A stretch of 64,000 bases of DNA from Eupeodes corollae (Eukaryota > Arthropoda > Insecta > Diptera > Syrphidae), in the NCBI RefSeq assembly GCF_945859685.1, contig NC_079148.1, positions 31,135,946 to 31,199,945 of the forward strand, read 5' to 3'. The translations under genes were made by a program, and so were the position numbers. Numbering within the stretch: the stretch's first letter is position 1; every line of letters starts with the position of its first letter. Below are positions 1-12,045 of this stretch, one piece after another. The notes beneath the pieces are model-generated. The model was not told where the DNA came from, did no database searches, and worked only from the letters and a program-made list of their open reading frames with translations.

Positions 1-224
1 TAGGTGACGCAACAATCCGTAGAAAACCAGGGCCTAGTAACTTGCAACCTGTTTGCGTGTTATTTAACATACAGCTCTTATACCAAATCCGAACTTCCAA
101 TTTGAGGATTTGTCAATTCCTCCCAAGAGGCAATATCCATGAATAACTTAAAGGTGGCACATGCAAAGATTGCACCCAAGACCTCTGGCATGACAGTCTT
201 ACGCACTAACCATAACCCCACGGG
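1..224 (-). repeat. tRNA-derived SINE, full length apart from its extreme tail
   Basis: Read on the minus strand, the head near 224 is tRNA-like (TGGTTAGTGCGT, then GGTCTTGGGTGCAATC and GTGCCACC). The body (TGCCTCTTGGGAGGAATTG, then ACTAGGCCCTGG) and the end (GGATTGTTGCGTCACC) follow. The same order of blocks recurs on the plus strand at 61870-62172, which defines a family. RNA polymerase III would be the expected transcriptase, from boxes A and B in the head. The left edge of the window cuts at or just past the 3' end, so tail and target duplication cannot be judged. Confidence 0.75.
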
Positions 225-2480
225 TACTTCAAACACTTTATTTACGTATACCTGTAAAACCCTAAGAATTCAAAACATATAACGAGTACATACACCACAA
301 AAAAGAAATGCCAGATCAATATCAAGCTATGCCCTAACCAACCTATAACAGGATATCTATATTCAAATTAAAATCCGGGATAGATTTTATAACAATTAAA
401 ATGGTCAGCATACCACAAACAATTCTATAAATGTTGCCAATTTAAATAATTTACCATAAAATAAAGTACAACATTGTAAGGCTATTAAAAACTTAGCTAC
501 ATTAAACCAATACAAACATACTTACCTATAAAGTATTGAAAACCACCCGACATCGACACAAAAAAAGAACGTCAATACTTCACAACCAAACAATTGTGTG
601 AAATAATTATTTTTATTTTGTGGATCTATTAAAATTTTTGTGGTAAAATTCCATCAACATCATGGGCATCAGGGGGTGTGTAATTATTGTTGACGTTAAA
701 TATATTCGCGGATATAGATTTTGAGGAAAATCCACAAGTTGGCGTTAAAAATCAAACGACATAAAATAATAATAATTATTACAAGCTCATAGCTCTCCCA
801 TCAGGCTCAGAGTCAGAATCAACATTACATTGGTTTGCTTGTGATTAAGCTTTAGCCATTTATTTCATTAGAGATAAATATTGGTGAAATGAAAGTGAAA
901 AAGTTAAGAAGTTATTTTTAATTAACGACTCGAATGTCGTAAACCTTATTTTATATTGTTGTAGCTTTTGGTAATAAAATTGACTTCAAATGAAATGTTA
1001 ATATTATTTTGTACACTTGTAAAATGTGTTTTTGCTGTCATTAACTGCCTTCATTTAAACTTGTATATTTAAGCGTAGGGCTTACCTATTTGTTTGTTAG
1101 ACTTAGCAAAGATTTTTTTTTGAAAATGAGTTTCAGGTGGACAGCGGTAAGACCGAGCCTTAACTGGTTTTCTTAAAAGCTACAACTTTCTTCCCAACAA
1201 ATTCGATTTCAATATTTTCGTTTTGTTTTTGAGATTTTTTGTTTTGATGACACATTTTTAATAAATGTAAGACCATACAAAAAACTGGTAAAAATTAAAT
1301 ATTTAACATCCTAACAAAAAATATTATACTTAAACTCCAATACATTTAATTTAATCAACTAATTACAGTCGTGATCAAAACACTAGTGTTGGAACGGATG
1401 TTTAAATGTATTTGCATCAATTTCGTTATTTTGAACTGTATTAGTTAAAAATTAAAAAGTTGGTTCACTTTAGAATTAAAAAATATTCCTAAGATATGTT
1501 TTAACAACTAATATTAATTTTAATTTCAAAATTAAGTCTGTGTTCATATTGGGGTTAGATTTTACCGATTGAGGAAAAATAAATGATTTTAGACAACATG
1601 CAGGTAAAAATTAAATTGATTTAAGATATGTACGCGATCGTATTGTCAACGTAACTATTGTTGACATAGGTGTTCGAACATTGGACTCATAGTGAATGTT
1701 TTGAAAACCACTCATTTTTCGACTCCCTCTGTTGTGTCCACTTTAATGGACAAAAGTTTGAGATAGAATAAATTTATTTAATAATATTTTTTAATAAGTA
1801 TTTCATCATCTTTGATTTCAAAAACGTTCTCAAATGTTTCATTTGAATTCATAATGCGAATCTCAGACTAAACTTGGCTTGAAAATTATTAGTTTTTTGT
1901 AACGCCCTTTTCCGTTTTCATATTTTAATAGATTTGCAATTAATAATTAAAACAATGAAATTCCAACTTTAAAATAGTACCTATAAAATAAAACTTAAAA
2001 ATATTCCGAAAAAAGAGTTTGTGTTCAAAAATTTAAATGGCAATTTTTTTTTGAATTTTTATTAAAAGTATTATTATTATGCAGTAGTTTAGAATTTATT
2101 AATCCATATTTTTTATCTGATTTTCGTTAAAAAAAATATTCACCTGTGTTTGAAATAACCAAATATTAGTCAAGGTAAGAGCTGGTGCAGAAAAAAATTG
2201 ACTAACATCGGTTTACTTATTCCTGAGAAAATTTAAATTAAAGGTTGTTTGGAGCAACGAGAAAATATTTTTATTTGTTAAACAAAAATTTAGAGAAAAT
2301 TTAATAGATTTTTTTTTAGATTTTTTATTTGATCATATTTCAAAAGTTTAACAATATTAGTTGTGTTACCCACGAAGCTTTTGCTTATCTGTAGGTGGTT
2401 GAAGTTACAAAGTATTTGAATTGATTGGATTTGAATATTAAACATAATTTATATTAATTAAAGAAAAAAGAAAAAAAATA
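225..2480. other. AT-rich stretch with no recognised gene
   Basis: No long ORF, no RNA gene and no copy of the window's repeat families was recognised. The sequence is strongly AT-rich with many short A and T runs. The lower end may contain the 3' untranslated region of the retrotransposon whose ORF stops at 2563, but no clear poly(A) tail or target duplication marks its boundary. Confidence 0.5.
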
Positions 2481-2562
2481 TATAAATTCATTAGTGGTTT
2501 AGTTTAAAAAAATGTAAATAACAAATTTTAATTTACTTTTATCAGTGCATGGTGTTTAAAAT

Positions 2563-5427
2563 TTAATTTAAATAGAAACATTTTAATTTTTTTTTACGTT
2601 TTTTAAAGTCACGAATATTTTTAAGATTTGTAGGAAGTTGGTTCATAATTGATGGTATCGTATAGTTAAGTTGTCGTTTTCCATAGTTGTTGTATATCAT
2701 CGGTATTTCAAGCAGACCTTGCGCTCGTCTTCTCGTGTTTACACCATGTGAAATAGGTCGCTGGAATCTTAAATCATCGTAGTATTCAAGAACTGCTGTC
2801 ATCCTAAATATATTTTCAACATTCAGGCACTTCAAATGTAGATGGTTTTTATTAATCATGTTTACAATTCTCCTCTGTAGATTAAGAAGTTTATCTGTAT
2901 GAGTTTTTGCGGCATTTCCCCAAGCTAATACTCCATATCTTAAACGAGATTCAACAAGTGAATAGTAAACCTGTTTTTGAACATCTTTTGTTGAATATCT
3001 TTCCAGATGAAATAACGCAAACATAGCACTCCTCATACTTTTCCTTACGATTGTAATATGCTCGTGCCACAGAAAGTGTTCATCTATTGTAACTCCGAGG
3101 TATTTGATTGATTGAACTAACTCAATGGCATCACTTTTTCTTGAAGTCGGACACTCAGGGTTTTGAAAGAAAATGTTGACTGTCTCTTTTTGTTTGTTTG
3201 GTGCACGAATGTGCATAATTTTCGTTTTGGTTGCGTTGATGACTAATCCAAAATCGTGACACCATCGTGTGACTTCATCAAACTCCTGTTGCATCGTAGA
3301 AATCGCGGTTTCAAGACACATGTGTCTGACAACAATAGCTATATCGTCTGCATATGCGAAAGCTGTGCTTTTCTTAAAAATCCGTAGGAGTGCATCTGTA
3401 AAAAGTATGAAAAGGACCGGACCCAGTTTTGACCCTTGTGGTACACCATGTGTGCAACTTCTTTCTTTGCTCCATGAACTTCCAACTTTTACTCTAAATG
3501 TTCTTCCTATGAGATAGCTCTCCATCCATTTAAATAGAGTTCCCCTAATGCCAATTCTGTAAAGGACATCCAAAAGCTTAGTGTGACTCAACGTGTCAAA
3601 TGCCTTGCTGAAGTCGACGAACATAACCAATACGTGATGGTTTTTATTGAGACTCATGTTAATAGTATTACAAAATTCACCAAGAAGTCTTCCCGTATTT
3701 TTATCTTTTTGAAAACCATATTGATTGGATTGCAGCAAGCAGTGTTTCTCAATAAACTTGTTTAATCGTCTTAAGACAACTTCTTCAATACATTTTTCAA
3801 CAACTGACAAAATCGAAATTGGCCTATAGTTGAGAATTTCACTTTTTTTCCCTCCTTTATAGATGGGACGAATAACTGAAGTTTTCAAAATTTTCGGTAC
3901 ACACCCTTGTGTTAAACTTCTGTTTACTATTTGTTGAATCAATGGTGCCAGCAGATTTGCATTGAGTTTAATGTCGCATCCCCTTATTCCGTCAGCACCT
4001 GGACTTTTATTTGGATTCAGATTTCGAAGTATATTATAAATTTCGATTTCATCAGCTTCTTCTACATATATTGATTGAAGTTGTTGTTGACAAGGCTGTC
4101 TTGATGTTTTAGCATTGCATACGTGTACAATCTTCGTTGCTTGTGTTGAGAAACACTCAGCAAGGTCTTCAATAATGTCAGAAACTTTAGACGTTTTACA
4201 AAGATTGTGTTGTACAATTTCATCCACAGACGCTTTATTCCTACCCAATATTTCATTTATTATTCTCCAAGTTTTTTTCGGATCACGTTTTGCGCTCAGT
4301 ATTTCATTTTTATAGAAGTTACGTTTTTTCATTTGTATTTGTTTATTTACATAATTTCTCATTTTTTTGTATTCAGATTTGTAACTTTCATTTTGAAGAT
4401 TATTCTTCCATCTTCTATACATTGTATCTCTCCTTTTACACAGCTCAATTATTTCCGGGGTTATCCAACTCTTGATTTGACGTTTTTTTTTAATATAATT
4501 TTCAGACGAATCAGCGTATATAGTTTCCATTTTTAAAAGAAAATTGTTGTATATTTTATTAACGTCATTTTCTATTTCATATAGTGCATTCCAGTTCGTT
4601 TGTTGCATAAGTCGGTTGACTTTTTCTTGATTAATTTTTGATTGTGATTTGCAATATGTGTTGACCTTTTCTGTATTGTGTTTAATGCCGTAAAATGTTG
4701 CAAAGTGATCAGATATATCAGTTTCTATAACAGCTGATATTATGCAGTTTTTCGAAAATGAAACAAATATGGGATCAATTAAAGTACCCGTACCAGTTAA
4801 CATGTTAATTCGAGTACTTTTTTTGATAACATTCATTAGGCCCTTCGAAGACATAACATCAAGAAATTTATTGGTGATCGTGTTATTAAAATCTTGAGTA
4901 TCAATATTTATATCACCAAGTACAACTAGATCCAATTCATTGCGAGTATTTTCAACAAATTCAGTAATAAAATTATTTTTGTTTAGCGATGGTGATCTAT
5001 AAATTGCATAAATATTATTACTTCCCTTTATATCTACCATTTTTATATGTAAGCTGTCATAATTTAAAGTTTTCGAGGAGAGTCTTTCATAGCTGACATT
5101 TTTTTTTATATACATAGCAATTCCACCTAACCCCGAATCGTTTCTATGCATAAATTCCATATTAAATCCATCAATGTGATAAAGGGAGTTTTCTTCTTCA
5201 AAAATATTTATTTCTGTCAAAACTATAATACTTAAGTATTGTAAAAAGTTTTGAATTTCTGCAATAAATACATTCCAATTTTTTCGAATTGACTGGATGT
5301 TCATACATATACAACAAAAATTAATTTTTTTTAATTCAATAATATTTAAACCAATAATACCATGCAATACCCTAAAATCAACTTCATCTTCATCATCATA
5401 TTCACTCATCATATTATTAACTGTCAT
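2563..5427 (-). CDS. Non-LTR retrotransposon ORF2: endonuclease and reverse transcriptase, uninterrupted
   Basis: This 954-codon ORF would encode the enzyme that nicks target DNA and reverse-transcribes the element's RNA at the nick. The N-terminal third is an AP-type endonuclease: an N-containing CMNIQS motif, TEIN, YRSP, GDINID at about residue 171, then LID and SDHF. The reverse transcriptase follows: SPGADGI near residue 477, NYRPIS, FVDFSKAFD (motif A) near 603, GVPQGSKLGP near 661 and AYADD (motif C) near 691. The C-terminal part has YLGVTID and a basic end. The motif set fits the Jockey/CR1 group; the clade is not resolved. The first ATG is taken because little open frame lies upstream. 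No ORF1 lies upstream, where a family P repeat begins about 65 bases away, so the element may be 5'-truncated. Absence of stops suggests it is young or recently active. Both catalytic DD residues are present. Confidence 0.93.
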   Translation of the reverse strand: MTVNNMMSEYDDEDEVDFRVLHGIIGLNIIELKKINFCCICMNIQSIRKNWNVFIAEIQNFLQYLSIIVLTEINIFEEENSLYHIDGFNMEFMHRNDSGLGGIAMYIKKNVSYERLSSKTLNYDSLHIKMVDIKGSNNIYAIYRSPSLNKNNFITEFVENTRNELDLVVLGDINIDTQDFNNTITNKFLDVMSSKGLMNVIKKSTRINMLTGTGTLIDPIFVSFSKNCIISAVIETDISDHFATFYGIKHNTEKVNTYCKSQSKINQEKVNRLMQQTNWNALYEIENDVNKIYNNFLLKMETIYADSSENYIKKKRQIKSWITPEIIELCKRRDTMYRRWKNNLQNESYKSEYKKMRNYVNKQIQMKKRNFYKNEILSAKRDPKKTWRIINEILGRNKASVDEIVQHNLCKTSKVSDIIEDLAECFSTQATKIVHVCNAKTSRQPCQQQLQSIYVEEADEIEIYNILRNLNPNKSPGADGIRGCDIKLNANLLAPLIQQIVNRSLTQGCVPKILKTSVIRPIYKGGKKSEILNYRPISILSVVEKCIEEVVLRRLNKFIEKHCLLQSNQYGFQKDKNTGRLLGEFCNTINMSLNKNHHVLVMFVDFSKAFDTLSHTKLLDVLYRIGIRGTLFKWMESYLIGRTFRVKVGSSWSKERSCTHGVPQGSKLGPVLFILFTDALLRIFKKSTAFAYADDIAIVVRHMCLETAISTMQQEFDEVTRWCHDFGLVINATKTKIMHIRAPNKQKETVNIFFQNPECPTSRKSDAIELVQSIKYLGVTIDEHFLWHEHITIVRKSMRSAMFALFHLERYSTKDVQKQVYYSLVESRLRYGVLAWGNAAKTHTDKLLNLQRRIVNMINKNHLHLKCLNVENIFRMTAVLEYYDDLRFQRPISHGVNTRRRAQGLLEIPMIYNNYGKRQLNYTIPSIMNQLPTNLKNIRDFKKRKKKLKCFYLN

Positions 5428-5494
5428 TCGCTCTTCTAATTCTCTTGTAATTTATAATGTATGTTTGCAAAAATGGTTCAATCTGTATGTAAAA

Positions 5495-6754
5495 AAGAGG
5501 CTGGGATGCGACCCACACTGATAACTTCCCATACCGTCTGCCGATTTGTCCTGCTTAAAAGTTTGTCTATATGTACTCGTATCAATTTTTACCAAATTTG
5601 CGTACTATTTTTTGTAGATTTTATTTTTTATGAAAAAACGGACTGTTGGATTTTTATATAAAAATTAATGAATATTGAAAACAATATTTTCTGTGAAATA
5701 AATTAAGTTTGAAACCAATATTTTTAATTTTTGAAAAGCTATTTGAGCCGAAAGTAAATTTTTACCAAGTTTTAGTATTGTTTTTTTTATAATTTTTTTT
5801 TTTGTAAAGAAAACTGTCAATTCGGTTTTTTTTTAAATTTTACCAAATGTTGAAAACAATATTTATTATAAGAAAAAATTAGTTTGAAGCCAATATTTAA
5901 AATTTTTGAAGAGATATTTGAGTCGAAAATAAATGTTTACCAACTTTTATTATATTTTTTTAGGTTTTTATTTTTTGTAAAAAAACTGTCAATTCGATTT
6001 TTCTCAACATTTTTCAAAATGTTGAAAACAGTATTTTTTATAAGATGAAATAAGCTTGAAGCCTAAATTTCAAGTTTTTAAAAAGATATTTGAATGGATA
6101 TTGAATTTTTACCAACTTTGAGTAATGTTTTTTTTAGATTTCTATTTTTTATAAAAAAAACTGTCAATTTGATTTTCTCAAAATTTTATCAAATGCCAAA
6201 ATTATTATTCTTCGTTGCACAAAATTGTTTTAGAGATGAAATCATATTTTGGTCGTAAAATTTTGGAGGTGACAAATTTTTTTTTTCAGTTTTATTGATT
6301 TAAAAAAAAACCGTTGATTTGATTTGATTTTTTTCAAAAAATATACCTCTTTGGTATCACGTTACAATATATTATATAAAATTAAATTCAAGTCTCTAGA
6401 GCTTTCGGTTCAGAAGATATTGAGGGTTAACCAAAATGTTCACCCTTTTTTTCAAACTGCTATGGTAAAAAAACCACAAACGCAATTTTCTTGAGAGCCC
6501 TTTCTGCATCTTTCTGTCTTATTATCTGTATAACGAAATTTATTTGAAGTTGATACCTCTTCTGGTTCTTGAGCTATGGAGGACGAAAAAAACATCGCGA
6601 ACGTATGGACGTACGAACGTACGTACACACGCACGCACAGACATCTTTCTAAAAATCTCTTATTTCGACTCTAGGGACCTTGAAACGTCGAGAAATGTCA
6701 AAATTTTCAATTTGACAAATCGGGCCCATTACAATAACTTCCTTTAGGAAGTTT
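5495..6754 (-). repeat. Dispersed family P element, about 1.26 kb copy
   Basis: Orientation is defined by the longest copy at 14074. The left edge here carries the conserved end GAGGCTGGGATGCGACCC followed by ACACTGATAACTTCCCAT. The right edge carries the other end, the palindrome AACTTCC-TTTA-GGAAGTT (6736-6753). The interior has successive AT-rich monomers of roughly 170-176 bp, each with 'ATTTGAGTCGAAAAT' and 'TTTTTACCAAC' blocks. Near the palindromic end is a CGTACG-rich tract. No transposase or other protein is encoded; short ORFs here are chance readings of the tract. Confidence 0.85.
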
Positions 6755-7184
6755 GTAAAAAAATCTAAGCGTAATAATTTATTTTTGAGTTTAAAAACGC
6801 AAATTGAAAACGTCAACATTGATTGAGAGGAACAAAATCAGAAGTTGAAACTACATACTATCCCAAACTAAAATAACTATGGAAATATTTTCCAAATTAT
6901 TTTGAATGAAAATAGGCTTACAACAAAAAAAAAAAACAAATCATTTGCAAAATGGTATATTAAAGTCATCATCGGCTTGGTCGATGTTCTTATCTTTTCC
7001 AATAAGGAGCTTTAGAACGTCATAAACTTGAGCTCTTTAAGGCCTTCGAGTATCCTATTTGACTTAATTTATTGATCTTATTTATAGCCTACCACTCTAG
7101 TATCCCATTTAATGTTATGCAAAATTGTTTCCAACCTTTGGGATTGTGTTTAATAGCTTTCAAGTTTAGATATTCGATTATAGT
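6755..7184. other. Short spacer, nothing recognised
   Basis: AT-rich sequence between the family P copy and the mariner remnant. No ORF, RNA gene or repeat was recognised. Confidence 0.4.
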
Positions 7185-7930
7185 AAAAATTGTGTTCCAA
7201 TTGGCGTAGATACACGATTGAACAACACGTTCAAATGATGAAACTTTATATCAAAATTAGTGTTCGTTAACGCAAACGTTGAGCCCATTTTGCCCATTTT
7301 ACGGTAGACGTGAAGGCCCTTCACAGTCGACTCTTCAACTTTTGGTGGCCAAATTTGAGACGACCGGTTCATTAAACAATCAGCCAACACCCAAACGTTC
7401 AAGTAACGCAAGATCGGCAGAAAACATTGCCAGAGTCCGTGAGAGAACCCGAGACAGTCTTTTCATCGCCGTACCCAAGACCTCAGCGTTTCGCTGAACT
7501 TGGTGAATTTTGCATCCGGACTTGGGCCTACACTCATACAAGATCCAACTGACCCAGGAGCTCAAAGTTCATGGCCATAGGTAACGCCGTTTGTTCGCTG
7601 ACTGGGCTTAAAATTGCTTTGATGGGAATTTCCATTTTGGCCGAAAAATCATATTTCTTGACGAGGCTCATTTTTGGATGAATGGCTTTGGTAACAAGCA
7701 AAATTGCCGTTTATAGGACGACACCAACCCGCGATTTCTAGGTGATAATGCAAGTTAAGTTGCATCATAATTGGTCCGTACTTTTTTGAAAACGATGTCA
7801 TTGAAGCAGTCACGGTCAACAGCTAGCGCTACATAACCATGATAAGTAATTTCTTATAACCCAAATTAAACCATATGAACCTAGACGACATTGTTGTTCC
7901 AGCAGGACGGTTCAACAACACACAACATCT
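7185..7930 (+). pseudogene. Decayed mariner-type transposase
   Basis: A broken copy of an IS630-Tc1-mariner superfamily transposase, the enzyme that cuts and pastes its own element. The N-terminal helix-turn-helix region is readable: GRREGPSQSTLQLLVAKFET, TTGS, NNQPTP and ENIARVRE. Further on, in other frames, come FLDEAHFWMNGF (catalytic region), KQNC and DDTNP, then a QQDGST-like segment. Stops and frameshifts separate these pieces, so no enzyme can be made. A second copy of the same subfamily lies on the minus strand at 59243-60010, sharing the upstream AACACGTTCAAA block and the AACCTAGACGACATTGTTGT-like block near the end. Terminal inverted repeats were not found. Confidence 0.8.
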
Positions 7931-10328
7931 ATCCCCCATTATTGAATAATCTTTTTTTTTCTATCGTCTACTTCAACATAAAGATCTGATCAGTTTTGAT
8001 TGTGATTTGTCTGGAATAAAGCCTCAAGGCGTATGCAGGTATTCGTTCTTTAATTTTGAAGCACCTTTAACACCAAATACATGCGAATTACCCAAAGATT
8101 TTATTAAAGGTCATTATTAAACACCTTATCCCATTAAAGCTATGTGTACTAAATATAAAACATCTACCTTATAAACGTAATCATACATTTAAGCCATTAA
8201 ATATAACATTTCAAAAATCACTCAATAAAAATCACATTTTTCCAATCATTAGTTTCTCCCTTAATCCAATAATTACTCTTACAAAAAAGTTTACCTTAAG
8301 TTAAGTTAAATCGAAGTTAAGAATAATAATTACTAAAGGGAATGTCGGTATATTACAATGTATGAAAATATTCTAAAGCACAACGACAACTTCATCACCC
8401 GCTCATAAACTCTTAAAACAAACTTTTCTAATTAAACAACTTCTTTTCAATGTTTACACAGCATTCTTGTTAAATGAAGCAAAATTAAAGTGTCCTTGGC
8501 CACAGAGAAATGTGATGCAGACTGTGATGAGTGTCCTTAAAAAACATGTCCTCGTCCCCTTTTGTCGTTCCACTCAATCATTGCAGAAAACACAACAGTA
8601 ACCCAATTCCCTATGCCATCTATAAAATGTACTGTACATCCTGTATATAGGACAACCATAACGGTGATGAGGGGTGTATACTGTGTATAATATATTTTGT
8701 ATAAACATCATCGCTCTTACCCCCAACATCAGACAAACAATAAGTTCTTACTCTGTGCTATCCCTAGTGACAAAAGAGAGCTCCAATTAAATTTCACAAG
8801 ATGAAGCCACAACTTCTTATCCTCTATCAAAATATATGTATATTATATACCGTCGTCGTTCGCTGCTGCCCCCGAATTGCTATCACCACCACAACGCTCA
8901 GTTCTGAAATTCAATTGGTTTATCCGGAGCGGAGCTTCTCATTTATACCTACTCGTGTAGTTGAGAACTCTTCAGCTATATTAATACTGCATTGTTATAA
9001 ATTCTCGGTCAAGACTGGAACTTTGGTGGTGGCCAACACAGATGAACGAACATTTCCTTACATCAAACATCAAGGCGAGAAAATAGTTGCACAAAGGCAA
9101 ACCAAAAGAATTCCCCAAGGATATAGAACGGTCCGGCGAAGGCGATATGAAAAAGCTATATACGAGTAATATAGTTTTTCAATGGGATACCCAATAACCC
9201 ATCTTCAGATATAGGAACTTCTCCTGGCCTCACTCTTCTAGAACTCCGCACCACCATCAGGCACAGGGTTTCACAATACCATGTCCCTAAAGATATTAAT
9301 TGGAATAAATTTTCCAAGTTTTCATTTGAGGAGAAGTCATTTAATGAAAAACCACAGCAAGCGAAGTAAGTGAAGTCGGCAATGTCTATATATATATGCA
9401 CGCTTTATGGATTTATGTACAAACATATATATGTTCTCGAGTTGAGGTATGTTTTAAAACACTATTCCAGCTCTATCATCTACAAGTACCAGTACCAGTA
9501 TCAAAGTGCTGTGATGTAAAACGATTGAGCTTTATTACCCAGAGAGCATTTTATCTCAATTAATCCGGTAAGTTGTCCTTGAAAGTGCACCCATCATCCA
9601 AGAGTTATAAGGAGAAGAGGGAACAAAGAAGTTGATGATGTTGATGGTGTGGGATGAGGTAGGGTAAAGGTAAAGTACTATATTGCTATTGGCAGGTTTG
9701 AATTAATATGACAGCTGATTGAGAGATATGGCCATGAAGTGAAGGCAAAGACATTCGGCTTATCCTTGGCTTAATAAGAATTATCGGGATTCACTAATGA
9801 CAATGTGTCGAAAAGATGAAGATGAATTAAGGTTGAATACTACTTGTAGATTTATATACCAACAAAAGAACACAATGCTATAGGAATACCTTAAGTAATA
9901 GTTTGGGAGGGATAAGATTTTTAGTTGATGAAGCAGGCGTTTTATTGTGTCTTAATTTGGTGTCGATAATGAAAATACCATTTTACCCGTTACCTTTGTA
10001 TGAGTTAATGTAGTGCCATTAAATACTTATTCTGCGAATTGTTTTGGAAAAGGTGACAAATATTTTTGGTTTTATGGCTTTTCTGATGTGTTGTGTTTTT
10101 CAACTGTTTTCGTGTGTTCTCAGGGTATTTTATTCATGTTTTGTTTTTTAATTAACAAATTGATTTTTTATATGACCACAATGTTGTAAACTTGAAAATT
10201 ATTTAGTTTTTCCAAATTAAACGTCAAAAAGAAGAAAAATGTCCACTTTGAAAGGGACTTTATTTTAGAGGCTATATCAATGTGAAGTTTGTAAATTTGT
10301 GTGGTTTTCGGGAGATTTGAAAGAATTC
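7931..10328. other. Unassigned, partly GC-richer stretch
   Basis: Between about 8.4 and 9.8 kb the base composition is less AT-rich than the flanks and I saw no copy of the window's repeats. A 122-codon ORF starts at 8801 (plus) with a hydrophobic N-terminus, but it has no recognised domain and no supporting gene signals. The stretch could be host intronic or regulatory DNA. I cannot assign a function. Confidence 0.35.
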
Positions 10329-11645
10329 TTTTTTTTATAATAACGCGCACACTCAAGGGGATATTACTACCCTAATTATGCAGACACAGTTTGAGCACTA
10401 GGAAAGGGAGAGAGGAGTTGAAAGGAGGTGTCGGTGAACATTGATTTGGAATTCCTGAATATTGCAATGGCTGGGAAAGGGTGGCAAGGCATTCGCATAG
10501 TACGGCTAAAGACAGTACGACAGAAGTTGGGCTCGAGGGTATATGGATGAGCATTCTTAGAAGCGCGAATATAAGTTGCAGGAGCACCAGCTCAGTTATG
10601 GGAGTTATACTTAAGCTTCGGGCGTTTATAAGTCTTGTAGATAATAGCCAGATCAGAGCAGGAGAAAAACTTTTTGAATCGCCTTAGAAAACCCAAACAT
10701 CTTGCTGCATTTTTGGCGACATCGCATATGTGATTGTTTCACAAAAGGTGGAGAATATTGAGATGTTCAGTTTCCTCAATGCAAGGACCATCAATGGATA
10801 ATAGCAAGGGGAGTATATCTCGCTTTAAGAAGCATTAAATTCCACGAGGTTTCTTATTCCTCATTGTACAATGCTGTTTGGGTCGAAAATTAATGACCTT
10901 ATCATATTTTGTCGTTTCACATCCGAAGAAGAGGGATGTGAATCTGAAAACGAATATGAAAAGTAAAGAGTACTATTGTCAGCGAAACAATGTATTGGAT
11001 TAGAAGTTGCAGAAATGAGATCATTAATAAAAATGAGAAAGAACAGAGCCCTGGGGCACACCAGCATTTATTTTGTGGTTTTCAGACTTGAATCCATCCA
11101 ATACAACTTGTATTAAACGATTCGAAATGTAATTACTAATCTAATGAAGGAGTGATTCATGAAAGAGAGCCTGATGCCAAACCCTATTAAATGCTTTTGA
11201 AATATCAACTGCAATAATCTTACTTTCTCCAAAATGATGCAAAGATTTTTTCCACTGTTAGGTAAGAAGAACCATGAGATTACCAGTGGACCTATTGTTA
11301 CGAAATCCATATTGTCGGTCATTAAAAAGCTTTCGATATTCGAGATATTTCTTGAGCTGATAAATAATCAGCGTTTCCATCATGACCTTGGAAGGAAGAG
11401 ACGTAAGTGCAATCGGTCGGTAATTAGACGGTGAAGAGGATTGGTACAGAACAGATGAAAAAGCTTACGCAGTGGTTTTGCCAGCGTTGAAGAATACCTC
11501 TTCAGAATAATAGCGGGGATACCATCCGGACCAGCAGATGTATGTATGTTAATATCTTTTAGGACTCTTGATACAGTACGAATGCGAAAAAAGATTTGCC
11601 CCATAGAATCACTAATTCTCTCAAGTACAGGCGGAGTCATAACAG
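10329..11645 (-). pseudogene. Family B non-LTR retrotransposon remnant, 3' half
   Basis: On the minus strand the pieces of a reverse transcriptase appear in order but in shifting frames. They are SAGPDGIPAIILKR near 11540, then FLIFINDLISATSNP with CFADNSTL near 10990 (the catalytic FADD is degraded to FADN), then a C-terminal region. The element ends in a 3' untranslated block containing CCCTTGAGTG near 10350 and an A run on the minus strand (T run at 10329-10336), consistent with a poly(A) tail. The enzyme is inactive. The same 3' block occurs at 23220-23630, and coding relatives occur at 32041 and 48955. Confidence 0.82.
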
Positions 11646-11847
11646 ATTAAAAGATTAGCTTTCTAAAAGGAGCTAGCAAATGGAGTGTCATTGACAACGA
11701 GCGGTGGAACCGACGAAAAGAAAGAATTCTTCATATTTTTTTTACAAATATGTGAATTATTTTTGAAAATTAAAAAAAAATATCTTGACAATGCTGTCAA
11801 GATCAAATTTTAATGAGTTTTTCATACGCCGCCGCGCCGTAGGTAGT

Positions 11848-12045
11848 CCGCATCCGAAGAAAAAGGATGGGAATCTAAAAACGAATATGAAAAGCTGAGG
11901 GCACAGTCATAATTAAAACCAGCGGTTTGTGAATGTCAAGATCTTTAAGTACTCTAGCAACTGAACGAGTGCGAAGAAAGATTGGTCGCTAAATAATAGA
12001 GAAACGATCTTGAAATTTCGCAGAATATTTTTCAAGTCATGGTAT
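11848..12045 (-). pseudogene. Second family B fragment, internally deleted
   Basis: The block CATCCGAAGAAAAAGGATGG matches the one at 10920 in the neighbouring remnant. The block GATCTTTAAGTACTCTAGCA matches that at 11555. The two are brought close together here, so about 600 bases between them were lost. It is probably a separate, older insertion in the same orientation. It has no coding capacity. Confidence 0.6.

Noticed and set aside
4062..4536. ORFs on both strands within 2563-5427
   Set aside because: They lie inside the 954-codon retrotransposon ORF in other frames and have no independent support.
8801..9169. 122-codon ORF with a hydrophobic N-terminus as a possible secreted protein
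   Set aside because: No recognisable domain, no cysteine or repeat pattern and no splice or transcript support; chance is plausible in a GC-richer stretch.
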